From Methanosaeta sp. PtaB.Bin039 (GTDB taxonomy: Archaea > Halobacteriota > Methanosarcinia > Methanotrichales > Methanotrichaceae), in NCBI GenBank assembly GCA_002067795.1, contig MVQI01000021.1:1-51374 (forward strand): a DNA stretch of 51,374 nt, given 5' to 3'. The position numbers and the translations under genes were made by a program. Positions within the stretch are counted from its first letter, which is position 1. Each line of letters starts with the position of its first letter. The notes below the pieces were generated by a model. That model was given only the letters and a program-made list of their open reading frames with translations, was not told the DNA's origin and ran no database searches. This document shows, in pieces, positions 16,794-25,425 of the stretch.

Positions 16794-17459
16794 TCAGATC
16801 AATCTCCATTCTGGGTTTACCGAATCAAGATATTTAAAATCTGTGAAACTGTAAGGCGCCTTGTAGTATCCCTCCTCTTCCACGATGCCGTAGTAGCTAT
16901 CCACTGCCAACCAGGTGTTCGGGACGGATGGATCTTCCACAACGACCCACAGATGTCCCTGGTTTTGGTATTGAGCCGGATCGAACAGGTAGGTCACATT
17001 GTATCCAAAGCTCCGGTATATCTCATCCAGCTTCTGCGATCCGTCATAGCACATCCCCAGGGGAGTCACCGGAAAGATGACGTATCTGCTGGCCGTATTG
17101 ATGAACTCCTTATCTTTGGTCCTGCTGTATGTCCTGTTCAGCTGGATCGCATTTGAGGGGAGCACCTTGGTGGGGCCCGCGTCTTTTTCGGGCGGGTCCA
17201 TCCAAAAATCTGCCAGCCTGGCAGCTCCTCCGTTCGGGGTGAGGTAGACTTCCTTTTGTGACTGGAACCTCACGGTCACGTAATCGCGACTTGGCGTGGC
17301 GTCGTATCCGTGAGTAGCCAGGAAGAACGCCAGGTCGTCGACTGTGATGCCTATATCCTCATAGCTTGATAGCAGCAACCACAGGTCGTTCTCCTCACCC
17401 CCGTCGGAGACCGGAAGGAACAATAAAAATATCAGGACCAAGATCGCGGCCGCTTTCAT
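16794..17459 (-). CDS. Secreted transglutaminase-like cysteine protease-fold protein
   Basis: This 221-residue protein has a signal peptide (MKAAAILVLIFLLFLP). The second half has the order expected of a transglutaminase-like catalytic triad: GMCYDGS (C137), QGHLWVVVE (H169) and LAVDSYYG (D187). Proteins of this superfamily act as peptidases, amidases or cross-linking enzymes; the activity here is inferred from the motif order only. The ATG at 17459 has GAGGATAC upstream and removes a 23-residue non-signal extension. It is on the same strand as, and upstream of, the beta-solenoid operon, so it may process or cross-link surface proteins. A 335-base gap to the operon makes co-transcription uncertain. 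Confidence 0.6.
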   Translation of the reverse strand: MKAAAILVLIFLLFLPVSDGGEENDLWLLLSSYEDIGITVDDLAFFLATHGYDATPSRDYVTVRFQSQKEVYLTPNGGAARLADFWMDPPEKDAGPTKVLPSNAIQLNRTYSRTKDKEFINTASRYVIFPVTPLGMCYDGSQKLDEIYRSFGYNVTYLFDPAQYQNQGHLWVVVEDPSVPNTWLAVDSYYGIVEEEGYYKAPYSFTDFKYLDSVNPEWRLI

Positions 17460-17670
17460 CGTATCCTCGGCTGGGGTGGCCATCCTGCGCAGAATTATGA
17501 CGCTTTGTCGGATATAACCTTTTGGCAAAATTTACCCCATGCTCCAGTGACTTTCCCATTAAAACCATGTCCTACTGCGTGATGAAACCCAGTATGTCTT
17601 ATTCAACTGATTAAATTAGTGTTGAATCGATCTTCGATACGGTATCATATAACTCCGCCCCGCCTCTCCG

Positions 17671-17720
17671 AGTTCGCTTGGGCGGCATATCTGTGCCGGA
17701 TCTCTCGACGCAAGCGGACT
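17671..17720. repeat. Stem-loop carrying the first copy of a 34-base repeat
   Basis: AGTTCGCTTG (17671-17680) pairs with CAAGCGGACT (17711-17720) through ten positions, one a G-T wobble. The loop holds the 34-base unit at 17681-17714, which itself has a small inner hairpin GGCA...TGCC. It is non-coding, between the transglutaminase-like gene and the next plus-strand gene. Confidence 0.5.
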
Positions 17721-17787
17721 TGTCCCCAGGATGAAAGATGACGCGGTCGGGTAGGCGGCATATCTGTGCCGAATCTCTCGACGCAAG
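17681..17787. repeat. Two direct copies of a 34-base unit, 73 bases apart
   Basis: The unit begins GGCGGCATATCTGTGCCG and ends CTCTCGACGCAAG. It occurs at 17681-17714 and 17754-17787 with one difference (G versus A). The flanks are unrelated, so it is a dispersed direct repeat rather than one large duplication. It lies upstream of the unknown gene at 17907. Confidence 0.75.
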
Positions 17788-17906
17788 AGCCATCGTTCTT
17801 GAAAAGGCCAACGTGATCAGTTGGCTTGTCACATAGAATGCGGAGAAATCGCTACCCTCAAGAGATCCTCACGAAAAGATCATCACCAGGGATAGGCAGA
17901 AGAGCG

Positions 17907-18467
17907 ATGAAGACGTCTCACGAATATATGGCCGATTTAATCGATCTTGAACCTGGGCTGCTCTACGGGGAGGATCCTCGCTGGCTATTCCGCTGGGGCG
18001 ACAGGCTTGTGGCCTTCAGCATAGTCTTCGAAGTTGTGCGATCAGAAGACGGCGATTATCCTTACACCGTCGAGGCCCAGATCATGGCAAGGCCTGAGGA
18101 CATTGATGAGGATGTCTTGGCTTCTCTGGAGGACTGGCCTGCCGATCGGGAGGCAGCTGTCCTGTCGGTCTATCGGCAGCTTGGCGGGATACCCTTCAAC
18201 GTGGATGCGGTGCAGCCCCCGAAGAGCTCCTGCGGGATGTCAAGCTTCGTTGCCGACAGCGCGATAAAGCAAAGCTCCGGGATGGAGGTGCGACATTTCA
18301 GGGACCAGGAAGAGGCACGCAGGTTCATAAAGGATTTTTATGCCGTCTATGCCTACGTGCTTGCAGGGTTCATGGATGAGATATTATCGTCCACCCTGGC
18401 TGCTGGAGGCACCGGTCGTGATAGGCTGAGATGCCTCTTGAAGGATTCTTATGCCTCCAGAGAGTAG
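17907..18467 (+). CDS. Unknown soluble protein
   Basis: This protein of about 186 residues is acidic and has no signal peptide or membrane segment. It begins MKTSHEYMADLIDLEPGLLY and contains WLFRWGDRLVAFSIVFEVV. I do not recognise the family. The start at 17907 is a best guess (AGAAGAG upstream); an ATG at 17838 and a TTG at 17826 are in frame. Its 3' end overlaps the end of ABCE1 by 19 bases, tail to tail, and both frames are intact. Repeats lie in its upstream region. Confidence 0.6.
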   Translation: MKTSHEYMADLIDLEPGLLYGEDPRWLFRWGDRLVAFSIVFEVVRSEDGDYPYTVEAQIMARPEDIDEDVLASLEDWPADREAAVLSVYRQLGGIPFNVDAVQPPKSSCGMSSFVADSAIKQSSGMEVRHFRDQEEARRFIKDFYAVYAYVLAGFMDEILSSTLAAGGTGRDRLRCLLKDSYASRE

Positions 18468-20206
18468 TAGTACTCCCCGAGATCGCGCTGTGTCCGGTCC
18501 AGGCGTGAGCCCGGTTTATTGACTCTTGGCCTGTGCGTATCCTCATCACGGCGGAAGGTGATGCCGATGGAGGACAAGAACCGGTTCATTCCGTCGCGCA
18601 TATCGGTGGGCGGATGGGCTATGCCTTTGACTCCAGGAATCCCATCAAAGACCATCAGCCTCTCAGACAGCAGGTCGATGGTGTAGATATCGTGGTCCAC
18701 CACCATGACCGCCCTCTCAGTGGCCTCGGCGAACCGGCGCATGACCTTGGCAGCCAGCATCCTTTGCTCCACATCCAGGTGCGCAGAGGGCTCGTCGAGC
18801 AGGTACAGATCGGCTTCGCGGCTGAGGCAGGCTATTATGGCCACACGCTGCAGCTCGCCTCCGCTCAGGTTTGATAGGTTCTGATCATAGAGCTTCTCAA
18901 TGCCCATGGGCCTTATCAGCTCAGCCTGGTAGTAGCTGGAGTCAAAGTCATGCGACAGATCCCGAAGGAGTCCCTCGACAGTGATATCCGACTCTGCCTT
19001 GAGGTATTGCGGCTTGTACGAGATCTTCAGCTTTATGTCCAGAGTGCCGGTGGTGGGCTTCTCAAAGCCCCCTATGATCTTGATATACGTGGTCTTGCCG
19101 ATTCCATTCGGTCCTAAGATCCCCACCACCTCGCCCCGTCGGATGGTCCCGGCCTCAGCAGCCAGCTGAAAGGCCGGGTAGCTCTTTGTAAAATCGTCGT
19201 ACGAGACCAGGGTGGGTATATCCTTCTCCTGTCGTGGGGCATGAACCTCGAACTCGATGGCCTCTGTCCGCACCCGCACGTTCTCTTCAGGAAATACGCC
19301 TTTGAGATACTGGTTTATGCCCACCCTAACCCCTTTGGGCCTCGTGATGACACCATAGGCACCAGGCGATCCATAGACCAGATGAAGGGAGTCTGCCAGC
19401 AGGTCCAGCAGTGCCAGATCGTGCTCCACCACCATAACTGCCCTGGTGGATGCCAGCTCCTGAAGGGTGCGTGCCGCGATGATGCGCTGGTGGATGTCCA
19501 GGTAGGGGCTGATCTCGTCGAAGAAGTAGAAGTCAGCATCGCGGGATGCCGCGGCTGCGATGGCCACACGCTGCAACTCGCCACCAGACAGGCCGGAGAT
19601 CTCGCGGTCCAGAAGGGCTGAAAGCCCAAGCACCTCAACCAGGCCGTCGAGCGCACCCCGCTCATCGGTCTTCTCCAAGAGCCCGCGGACCAGGCCGCGG
19701 TAACTCTGGGGGATACGGTCCACGTACTGGGGCTTGTAGGCGGTCCTTATGTTGCGATCTGCCACCCTCTTAAGGTAGTCCCCCATGGCCGAGCCTGAGA
19801 AGCGGTCCAGGACCTGGTCCCACGTGGCATTGCTGCCCAGGTTGGGGCGAAGGATCCCGGTCAGTATCCCCACGGCAGTTGATTTGCCGATTCCGTTGGG
19901 GCCTAGCAGGCCTGTTACCTTTCCCTCCAGCGGTATCGGCAGTCCGTAGAGGGCGAAGCCGTTCTGGCCGTATCGGTGGACTGGGGCCTCCATCTCCTCG
20001 GGTAGGTTGACGATGCTTATCGCGTCAAAAGGGCATTTGCGCACACAAATGCCGCATCCCACGCAAAGGTTCTCTGTTATGACCGGCTTTCCCTCGACGA
20101 ATACCACGGTCTCGTCGCCGGTCCGTACCGGCGGACAGAAGTACTCGCACTCTTTGGCACACTTCCTGGGTTGGCAACGATCCTTGTTGATCACTGCTAT
20201 GCGCAT
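18449..20206 (-). CDS. abce1: ABCE1 (Rli1) ribosome-recycling ATPase
   Basis: This 585-residue protein has two 4Fe-4S clusters at the N-terminus (C11, C16, C20, C24 and C48, C51, C54, C58). They are followed by twin ABC ATPase domains, each with GPNGIGK(S/T)T (K108 in the first), LSGGELQRVAIAA-type signatures and DE(I/P)S Walker B motifs. It splits the ribosome into subunits after termination with aRF1/Pelota and takes part in initiation. The length and layout are those of archaeal ABCE1. GGAGGG precedes the ATG. It is transcribed after the EMC6-like gene with a 17-base gap. Its 3' end overlaps the convergent gene. Confidence 0.97.
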   Translation of the reverse strand: MRIAVINKDRCQPRKCAKECEYFCPPVRTGDETVVFVEGKPVITENLCVGCGICVRKCPFDAISIVNLPEEMEAPVHRYGQNGFALYGLPIPLEGKVTGLLGPNGIGKSTAVGILTGILRPNLGSNATWDQVLDRFSGSAMGDYLKRVADRNIRTAYKPQYVDRIPQSYRGLVRGLLEKTDERGALDGLVEVLGLSALLDREISGLSGGELQRVAIAAAASRDADFYFFDEISPYLDIHQRIIAARTLQELASTRAVMVVEHDLALLDLLADSLHLVYGSPGAYGVITRPKGVRVGINQYLKGVFPEENVRVRTEAIEFEVHAPRQEKDIPTLVSYDDFTKSYPAFQLAAEAGTIRRGEVVGILGPNGIGKTTYIKIIGGFEKPTTGTLDIKLKISYKPQYLKAESDITVEGLLRDLSHDFDSSYYQAELIRPMGIEKLYDQNLSNLSGGELQRVAIIACLSREADLYLLDEPSAHLDVEQRMLAAKVMRRFAEATERAVMVVDHDIYTIDLLSERLMVFDGIPGVKGIAHPPTDMRDGMNRFLSSIGITFRRDEDTHRPRVNKPGSRLDRTQRDLGEYYYSLEA

Positions 20207-20223
20207 GGAGGCCCTCCACTCTT

Positions 20224-20634
20224 TCAGTTGAGCAGGACGGTCCAGGTCACCGCCCAGAGATCCACAGCGATGAACTCAACATAGAGCCAGTCCTTCGTCT
20301 TGAACTCGGCGACATTGATCCCCAGGAACGGATATACTGCTTTTTGCACCAGATAGGTTATCAGCAGCAGGTTCATCAGTATGAAATGCCACTCCAGCTT
20401 GGCTTCCCGAAAGACAATGTTCGTGCCGTCTCCCAGGAAGTAGAAACAGATCACGCCGGCCGCCACTCCCAGCAGCGCTGCGTAAAGGGTCTTTTTTATG
20501 CCTTCTATCTGGGCCCTCCTCCGCTCCGCTGGGGTCTTTCTCTTTGGAATCTTGGGGGCTGGCCGGTCTGCGGGGGAAGCAGAGGCAGGGGTCTGGCCAG
20601 CCTCACCCTTATCCTTTTTCTTATTCTTGGCCAT
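20224..20634 (-). CDS. EMC6-like archaeal membrane protein
   Basis: This 136-residue protein has a strongly basic, Ala/Pro-rich tail of about 50 residues (MAKNKKKDKGEAG...) followed by three hydrophobic helices. They end in KDWLYVEFIAVDLWAVTWTV, which I recall as typical of the archaeal EMC6-like family. Eukaryotic EMC6 belongs to the membrane protein insertase complex, so a role in membrane protein biogenesis is plausible. The ATG at 20634 follows GGAGATCC; an in-frame upstream ATG would add 22 residues without support. It forms an operon with ABCE1, which fits a link to translation at the membrane. Confidence 0.6.
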   Translation of the reverse strand: MAKNKKKDKGEAGQTPASASPADRPAPKIPKRKTPAERRRAQIEGIKKTLYAALLGVAAGVICFYFLGDGTNIVFREAKLEWHFILMNLLLITYLVQKAVYPFLGINVAEFKTKDWLYVEFIAVDLWAVTWTVLLN

Positions 20635-20867
20635 CGGATCTCCGTTGGGGAAGTCACATCCAACGATAATAGCGTTTTGGTCCATGATGCTCGTGGACAT
20701 TTTCGTAGGAATGGACTGATGGCGTCGGCCAGTTTAAAAAGCATAAAAATCCAGATTGATCCTGAAATTCGATGACAGCGGCTCAGCTGCCACTATCTAG
20801 GGCGGCGCGGAAATTGTCGCCTGGGGAAGGCAAAATCCAAGTAGTTTAACCGGACAAGCATAGAGGG
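20635..20867. promoter_or_regulatory. Divergent promoter region, EMC6-like/ABCE1 versus Nob1/GfcR
   Basis: On the minus strand TTTTTAAAC (about 20730-20738) is a candidate TATA box for the EMC6-like-ABCE1 operon. On the plus strand AGTTTAACC (about 20842-20850) lies about 20 bases from the Nob1 ATG, which would make that message leaderless or nearly so. Confidence 0.4.
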
Positions 20868-21332
20868 ATGGGAGCTTATATCGTAGCTGATTCGTCGGTC
20901 TTCATACTGGGAAAGGAGCTGCCCGGCGAGGTGATCACCGTGCCCTCCGTGGTCAGGGAGCTCAAGGATATCCGCTCAAGGATGAGGTTTCAGATATCCG
21001 ATATCCGGGTGGAGAGCCCATCAGGTCGGTCGCTGGCCCGTGTGAGGATGGCGGCGGAAGAGACCGGCGATCTGCGTGCGCTCTCAGCCACCGATCTTGA
21101 AATCCTGGCCAAAGCTCTGGAGCTGGGGGCCGCGGTGGCCACGGACGATTATGCCCTGCAGAACCTGGCAGCTCATCTCGACCTGAAAATCGAGCCTGTG
21201 GCGCAGCCAGGTATCAGGAGGTCGCGAGTACGCAAGCAGAGGTGTTATGCCTGCAAAAATGCATACGAAGGCGACTCCTGTCCGGTCTGCGGGACACCTC
21301 CCCGAAGTGGAAAGGCTGCTAGAAAAGGCTGA
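20868..21332 (+). CDS. nob1: Nob1-like endoribonuclease (PIN domain plus zinc ribbon)
   Basis: This 154-residue protein begins with a PIN domain (VADSSVFI with D8, further acidic residues SATDLEIL and ATDDYALQN). It ends in a zinc ribbon (C126, C129, C138, C141). This is the layout of Nob1, which cuts the 3' end of 16S-type pre-rRNA in small-subunit maturation. The length is normal for archaeal Nob1. GfcR follows four bases after the stop. It is divergent from the ABCE1 operon, placing two ribosome-related units back to back. Confidence 0.92.
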   Translation: MGAYIVADSSVFILGKELPGEVITVPSVVRELKDIRSRMRFQISDIRVESPSGRSLARVRMAAEETGDLRALSATDLEILAKALELGAAVATDDYALQNLAAHLDLKIEPVAQPGIRRSRVRKQRCYACKNAYEGDSCPVCGTPPRSGKAARKG

Positions 21333-21336
21333 TACT

Positions 21337-21951
21337 ATGAAGAATATCGAGAGTTTGATCAGAAAGGCCACCGAACTGAAGTCCGAGGGTCTGGTGGAAG
21401 GCCAGATCTCTGAAGAGCTGAATGTCTCCAGGGAGACCGTGACCTGGCTGCTGACCCATGGCGAGAAATCCGTTGAGGCTGGAGGGCCCAAGGACATATC
21501 AGTCGACTGGTCAGAGATAGGGAGGAGTGCGTTTAGGCTGAACAATATCTCTCAGGCCCTGACCGAGCTGGTCTACGAGGTCCTGGGAGAAAGTGACCTG
21601 GATGTCGATGTTGTGGTAGGCATAGCCCTCAGCGGTGTGCCTCTTGCCAGTCAGGTGGCCACTCATCTGGATGTCGATCTTGCGGTCTATATGCCCAGCA
21701 AACAGGTAGCTTCTCAGGGTACCGATTTTCATGGAAATCTCAGCGTCAACTTCGCCGGAGTAAACGGCAAGTGCTGCGTGATCATCGACGACGTGATAAC
21801 ATCCGGGCGCACGCTTGAGGAGGCGGTGGCCTATCTCGAGGAGCATGGGGCAAAGGTCAACGCGATCGTGGTGCTGATCGACAAGAAGGGCGGAGAGAGG
21901 GTCTCCGGAGTAAATGTCCGCTCGCTGATGAAGGTTTTGAGGGTCAACTAA
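21337..21951 (+). CDS. gfcR: GfcR-type regulator (HTH plus PRPP-binding phosphoribosyltransferase-like domain)
   Basis: This 204-residue protein has an N-terminal helix-turn-helix (GQISEELNVSRETVTWLL) and a type I phosphoribosyltransferase fold with the PRPP loop VIIDDVITSGRT (D151, D152). Archaeal databases call this family orotate phosphoribosyltransferase-like or GfcR; in haloarchaea GfcR controls central carbon metabolism genes. It could regulate nucleotide or sugar genes here. The ATG at 21337 is four bases after the Nob1 stop, with AAAAGGCTGAT upstream. The longer frame starting inside nob1 is rejected. Confidence 0.85.
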   Translation: MKNIESLIRKATELKSEGLVEGQISEELNVSRETVTWLLTHGEKSVEAGGPKDISVDWSEIGRSAFRLNNISQALTELVYEVLGESDLDVDVVVGIALSGVPLASQVATHLDVDLAVYMPSKQVASQGTDFHGNLSVNFAGVNGKCCVIIDDVITSGRTLEEAVAYLEEHGAKVNAIVVLIDKKGGERVSGVNVRSLMKVLRVN

Positions 21952-22072
21952 AAAAGGGCGCGCTGGCGGCAAGAGACGGATCTGGCTGCACTGAACTTGC
22001 CTTCAGCCATAAGTGCAGCCGGCTTGGACATCGGTTGGGTGGCATATCGGCTCGATCTGGCCCGCGAGCCGG

Positions 22073-22375
22073 TCAAAGCCTCCCTCTTTCCAGCTCAGCT
22101 CTGGAAAAGATCGTGCGACCGTCATAGACGATCTTTTTTATCCGGTGGTATGGTATCTCGGTCTCTCCAACCTGAAAGAAAGAGCGCCCCGGGACTATCT
22201 GGTCGGCTCGAACCGTGATCGTGTCATTGGGAGCACCCCGATGTACTATCTCTACCTGAGCCAAAGTGAGGTCAAGCCCGCGCCATCTGATCTCGTTGAG
22301 CACCTGCCGGGGATGCCTGCCCCTGATAAGTGGGACTGCCGGATCGTCCCCATCGCCCTGCGCAGGCACATACAT
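22073..22375 (-). CDS. DUF504/UPF0248 family protein
   Basis: This 100-residue protein shows the DUF504 pattern: RHPRQVLNEIRWR, then VEIVHRGAPNDTITV, SFFQVGETEIPYHRIKKI and VYDGRTIFSR. The family is widespread in archaea and its function is unknown; an RNA-related role has been suspected. The ATG at 22375 is preferred (GGAAAGATCA upstream) over the ATG at 22438, which adds 21 non-conserved residues. It is convergent with gfcR and divergent from alaS. Confidence 0.85.
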   Translation of the reverse strand: MYVPAQGDGDDPAVPLIRGRHPRQVLNEIRWRGLDLTLAQVEIVHRGAPNDTITVRADQIVPGRSFFQVGETEIPYHRIKKIVYDGRTIFSRAELERGRL

Positions 22376-22488
22376 TGATCTTTCCGTCCTATCTTCGGCT
22401 GGTCCGCCCACCCTCGTTGCCGGATCGTCCCTATGCATATATTCTCTCGGGCTTGATATGGCGGCCGGCGGGAAAACCTTTTAGGTCT

Positions 22489-22511
22489 GATAGCATATTC
22501 GCCCTGCTATC
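22489..22511. promoter_or_regulatory. Inverted repeat upstream of alaS
   Basis: GATAGCA (22489-22495) and TGCTATC (22505-22511) are perfect seven-base arms separated by nine bases, 46 bases before the alaS start codon. The arms contain the same TAGCA/TGCTA core as the repeats at 6333-6388 but with a different spacing. It could be an RNA hairpin in the alaS leader or a protein site. Confidence 0.4.
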
Positions 22512-22557
22512 CTACTTGCGGCGGTTGATCTACAGGTCGATTTACAGGTTGATCCAC

Positions 22558-25302
22558 ATGTTTTCCCAGGATGAGTACAAGCTGGAATTCTTCGTCTCCC
22601 ATGGATTCCTGCGGCGGAGGTGCACCAAATGCAATAAGCACTTCTGGACGCGGGACCAAGACAGGGAGACCTGCGGCGATCCGCCATGCGATCCCTACTC
22701 TTTCATCGGCTCTCCCGTATTCTCCAGTCCCAGCGATCTGGGCGAGATGCGCGAGCATTACCTCAGCTTCTTCGAAGCCCGTGGCCATACCCGGATCCCC
22801 CGCTACCCCGTTATCGCCCGCTGGAGGGACGATATCTACCTGACAATAGCTTCGATCGCTGATTTCCAGCCTTTCGTAACCAGCGGGCAAGTCCCCCCAC
22901 CGGCAAATCCGCTTACAATCAGCCAGCCCTGCATCAGGCTGGACGACCTGGACTCGGTAGGACGCAGCGGCCGGCACCTCACCACGTTTGAGATGATGGC
23001 CCACCACGTGTTCAACAGCAGGGAACATGAGATATACTGGAAGGATCGCACCGTGGCCCTCTGCGACGAGCTGCTGCTGGGACTGGGGGCGGATCCCCTC
23101 GCCATCACCTACAAGGAGAATCCATGGGCAGGCGGCGGAAACGCTGGACCGAGCGTCGAGGTGCTGGTCGGCGGGCTGGAGCTGGCCACGCTGGTATTCA
23201 TGGACCTGAAGGCCACGCCTGCCGGTGACGTTGAGATCAAGGGGGAGCGGTACCAGAAGATGGACAACTACATAGTGGATACCGGCTACGGCCTGGAGCG
23301 ATTCGTCTGGGCATCCCAAGGCACCCCTACAGTTTACGATGCGATATTTCCAGAAATGGTGCGCAAACTGGCAGATCTGGCCGGTGTGGAGCACGACCTG
23401 ACCGATCCCGAGTACGCTGAGATCTTCGCCCAGAACGCCAGGCTGGCCGGCATGGTTGACCTCGAGGAGTCCTCCATGAAGGAGCTGCGGGAGCGGATAG
23501 CCAGGATGCTTCGGATCTCGCCCGAGAGGCTGGAGGCAGCCATCGCCCCCATGGAGAGGATCTATGCGGTGGTCGATCACACCAGGTGCCTGGCGTATAT
23601 GCTGGGCGACGGCATAATTCCATCCAATGTGAAGGCTGGCTACCTCGCCAGGCTTGTGATAAGAAGGACGCTGCGTCAGATGATGGATCTGGGCCTAGAC
23701 ATGCCTCTGGCTGATCTGGTCAGGATGCAGATCTCCAGCCTGGACTATGCTGACTGGGAGCAGCGGATGCAGACGATATCCGAGATACTGTCCCTGGAGG
23801 AGCAGCGCTATGATGAGACGCTGGAGCGGGGTCGCAGGATGGTTGCAAAGACCGCATCCCACTACGCAAAGCGCGGGGAGAGCATGCCGCTATCCTCACT
23901 GGTATCGCTCTACGACAGCCATGGCATTCCTCCTGAGATCGCCAGAGAAGCCGCTGAGTCGGCCGGGGTCTCGGTGGATCTGCCTGACAACTTCTACTCG
24001 ATTGTGGCCTCTACCCATATCAAGGCCGAGGAGGTTGAAAAGAAGGCTGCAAAGGTCTCCGGTCCCAAGACCAGGCGCCTGTTCTATGAGCGCCCATTCG
24101 AGACGGAGTTTTTCGCAAAGGTGCAGGATCTGCTTGACGGATCGGTGATTCTGGACCAGACGCTCTTTTATCCGGAAGGCGGAGGTCAGCCAGCCGATCA
24201 TGGAAAGCTGGTTTTTGGTGGAGAGGTCTACCTGGTGAAGGACGTGCAGATTTCAGACGGCGTTGTGCTGCATCTCCTGGACAGGACATCGGGTCTCTCC
24301 CCAGGCGATCGGGTCTTTGGCCAAATCGACCTTAATCGGCGCCTGGCACACGCTCGCCACCACACTGCCACCCACCTCGTTCATGATGCGGCAAAGCGGG
24401 TGCTGGGTGAGCATGTCTGGCAGGCCGGAGCCCAGAAGAGCGAGGAGAGGGCCAGGCTGGACATATCGCACTTCAAGAGAATCACCGGGGACGAACTGAA
24501 GGCCATTGAGATGGAGGCCAACCGGCGGGTCATGGAGACCATCCCTGTGGATACGAGCTTCTTGCCCCGTACAGAAGCGGAGAAGCTCTTCGGGTTCCAG
24601 CTCTACCAGGGCGGTGTGCCTCCAGGCAACGAGATCAGGGTGGTTCGCGTGGGCAGCGATATCGAGGCCTGTGCCGGAACACATGTCACAAATACAGGGA
24701 TGATCGGGTCGATCAAGATCCTGCGAACAGAGCGCATCCAAGACGGTGTGGAGCGCATCGAGTTCTCTGCCGGAGAGGCGGCGGTGCTACGCGGCCAGGA
24801 GAGGGATGACCTGTTGTCAGCCGCTTCTGAGATCCTGCGTGTCCCAGCTGAGCAGCTGCCCAAGACGGCAGCTCGTTTCTTCGAAGAATGGAAAGGCCAG
24901 CAGAAGGAGATCGAGCGGCTCAAGGACGAGCTGGCCATCTCTCGTCTCTCAGGCCTTGCAGCAGGGGCTCTGGAGCTGGATGGTCTGAAGGTTGTATCCA
25001 AGGATCTTGGTGAGGCCGATGTCGATGCCCTGCTGAAGGCTGCCACTCTTCTGGCGCAACAGGATATCGTTGCCTTGCTTGGTGGCATCAGCGAGGGAAA
25101 CGCAAAGCTGGTTGCAGCCGTGGGAAGGAGCGGGCTTTTCAGGGGGATCAAGGCGGGTGATATGATCAAGGCCGCGTCCAAAATGGTGGGAGGAGGCGGT
25201 GGTGGCAGGCCGGACCTGGCTCAGGGAGGCGGTCCCGATGCCGGAGGGATGAAGGCAGCCCTGCAGACCGGGCTGGATGTGGTGCGCAAGTCCATCTCCT
25301 GA
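22558..25302 (+). CDS. alaS: Alanyl-tRNA synthetase
   Basis: This 914-residue class II synthetase charges tRNA-Ala with alanine. The archaeal-type N-terminus (CTKCNKHFWTRD, CGDPPCDPYSFIGSP) leads into the catalytic domain. The editing domain has HTATH (H602, H606) with C705 and H709 completing the zinc-binding HxxxH/CxxxH set. The C-terminal DHHA1-like region ends with a Gly-rich GGGGGGRPDLAQ motif. The length is normal for archaea. The ATG at 22558 with AGGTTGATCC upstream matches the expected N-terminus. The frame stays open 76 codons further upstream, but that extension is not protein-like. Confidence 0.97.
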   Translation: MFSQDEYKLEFFVSHGFLRRRCTKCNKHFWTRDQDRETCGDPPCDPYSFIGSPVFSSPSDLGEMREHYLSFFEARGHTRIPRYPVIARWRDDIYLTIASIADFQPFVTSGQVPPPANPLTISQPCIRLDDLDSVGRSGRHLTTFEMMAHHVFNSREHEIYWKDRTVALCDELLLGLGADPLAITYKENPWAGGGNAGPSVEVLVGGLELATLVFMDLKATPAGDVEIKGERYQKMDNYIVDTGYGLERFVWASQGTPTVYDAIFPEMVRKLADLAGVEHDLTDPEYAEIFAQNARLAGMVDLEESSMKELRERIARMLRISPERLEAAIAPMERIYAVVDHTRCLAYMLGDGIIPSNVKAGYLARLVIRRTLRQMMDLGLDMPLADLVRMQISSLDYADWEQRMQTISEILSLEEQRYDETLERGRRMVAKTASHYAKRGESMPLSSLVSLYDSHGIPPEIAREAAESAGVSVDLPDNFYSIVASTHIKAEEVEKKAAKVSGPKTRRLFYERPFETEFFAKVQDLLDGSVILDQTLFYPEGGGQPADHGKLVFGGEVYLVKDVQISDGVVLHLLDRTSGLSPGDRVFGQIDLNRRLAHARHHTATHLVHDAAKRVLGEHVWQAGAQKSEERARLDISHFKRITGDELKAIEMEANRRVMETIPVDTSFLPRTEAEKLFGFQLYQGGVPPGNEIRVVRVGSDIEACAGTHVTNTGMIGSIKILRTERIQDGVERIEFSAGEAAVLRGQERDDLLSAASEILRVPAEQLPKTAARFFEEWKGQQKEIERLKDELAISRLSGLAAGALELDGLKVVSKDLGEADVDALLKAATLLAQQDIVALLGGISEGNAKLVAAVGRSGLFRGIKAGDMIKAASKMVGGGGGGRPDLAQGGGPDAGGMKAALQTGLDVVRKSIS

Positions 25303-25425
25303 GGCTATCCCTCAAGGCGGCATTGCGCCATGAGATCTCCGTTAACGGCGACGGTAGATCTCCAGCAGTTTGGATGATGAGAACGGGTTTAGTCCAGGGT
25401 GCCTTGCGGCCATCCACGGGAATAA

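Noticed and set aside
22330-22557. N-terminal extension of alaS
   Set aside because: The 76 extra residues are low-complexity and non-conserved, and a good ribosome-binding site sits before the ATG at 22558.
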